A DNA stretch of 64,000 nt from Neoluteolibacter marinus (lineage in GTDB: Bacteria; Verrucomicrobiota; Verrucomicrobiia; Verrucomicrobiales; Akkermansiaceae). The stretch covers positions 62,001 through 126,000 of the forward strand of contig NZ_JACZFQ010000021.1 of assembly GCF_014904755.1 (NCBI RefSeq), written 5' to 3'. Positions 63,780 to 64,000 of the stretch are shown one piece after another. The position numbers and the translations under genes were made by a program. The notes beneath the pieces are model-generated. The model had not been told where the DNA came from, did no database searches, and saw nothing but the letters and a program-made list of their open reading frames with translations. The first letter of the stretch is position 1, and every line of letters starts with the position of its first letter.

Positions 63780-64000
63780 TCAAGCCACCGGCGTCAGCTC
63801 GTAGCCCTCCTTGCCATCCTTCATGTTCCAGCCCTTGGCGGAAAGCTCGGCGCGCATCGCATCGGCCTTCGCCCAGTCCTTGGCATTGCGGGCAGCCCAG
63901 CGCTCCTCGGCGATCGCGCGGATCTCCGCGGGCACCTCCGCTTCCGGCTCTTCCTCGGGAAGCGTGAGCCCCAAGGCCCGCAGCAGGCGGTTGAAGGCGG
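63780..64000 (-). CDS. cysS: Cysteinyl-tRNA synthetase (partial, C-terminal end)
   Basis: Only the last 73 residues are in the window; the gene continues past the right edge. The sequence AFNRLLRALG, then EIRAIAEERWAARNAKDWAK and ADAMRAELSAKGWNMKDGKE is the C-terminal helical end of bacterial CysRS, including the ARNAKDWAKADxxR segment. It lies 35 bases upstream of hemB on the same strand. Confidence 0.88.
   Translation of the reverse strand, partial: AFNRLLRALGLTLPEEEPEAEVPAEIRAIAEERWAARNAKDWAKADAMRAELSAKGWNMKDGKEGYELTPVA

Overview
The window is high-GC, gene-dense bacterial chromosome. It most resembles the Verrucomicrobiota (Verrucomicrobiales, in the Luteolibacter/Haloferula/Verrucomicrobium area). 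The main reasons are three separate gene sets pairing DUF1501 proteins with DUF1549/DUF1553 or DUF1800 partners, a protein of the planctomycete-cytochrome (PSD1) type, very long secreted proteins built from PA14, CHRD, LamG-like and discoidin-like modules, and an ECF sigma factor next to a membrane Ser/Thr kinase. The assignment is inferred from gene content; no rRNA gene is present.

Layout. 1-4.4 kb: the end of an arsenate reductase, an assimilatory-type molybdopterin nitrate reductase with a MOSC protein, and a convergent aminotransferase. 4.4-8.5 kb (minus): slipin, a tiny hydrophobic ORF, three tandem GNAT acetyltransferases and an RtcB-family RNA ligase; the last three genes are joined by ATGA overlaps. 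8.7-9.5 kb: an HNH endonuclease gene between a tRNA-Phe-like gene with a badly paired acceptor stem and a tRNA-His gene. 9.8-15.7 kb: a complete trans-4-hydroxy-L-proline catabolic set (epimerase, D-hydroxyproline oxidoreductase, deaminase, alpha-ketoglutarate-semialdehyde dehydrogenase) with a PAS-AraC regulator. 15.8-18.2 kb: an OmpH/Skp-like protein, a coiled-coil membrane protein and an AraC-type regulator that ends in a VHL-beta-like domain.

18.2-37.4 kb holds the DUF1501/DUF1549/DUF1800/PSD1 gene sets, Hsp20, fabD, an IclR regulator, an AEC transporter, and tRNA-Asp with a partial duplication of its 3' end and terminator. 37.5-50 kb: a secreted PQQ-type sugar dehydrogenase fused to LamG-like modules, pdxH, a chimeric ORF joining the N-terminal half of an ECF sigma factor to the C-terminal part of a secreted protein, an ABC-F ATPase, and a GH78 alpha-L-rhamnosidase carrying three inserted tandem repeats. 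50-64 kb: Ser/Thr kinase with ECF sigma factor, a GNAT, an RRM protein, uxaC, a discoidin/lectin-like secreted protein, trpF, a metal ABC transporter without a visible binding protein, xylA, hemB and the 3' end of cysS.

Taken together the genes suggest an aerobic heterotroph living on plant- or animal-derived polymers. Rhamnose, uronate, xylose and hydroxyproline routes are all present, and hydroxyproline is abundant in plant extensins and in collagen. No insertion sequence, prophage, CRISPR array or rRNA was seen. The strongest oddities are the sigma-factor chimera (42.66-43.76 kb), the AraC-VHL fusion (17.0-18.2 kb), the GNAT3-RtcB operon, the GH78 insertion, and the irregular tRNA genes and tRNA-derived repeats.
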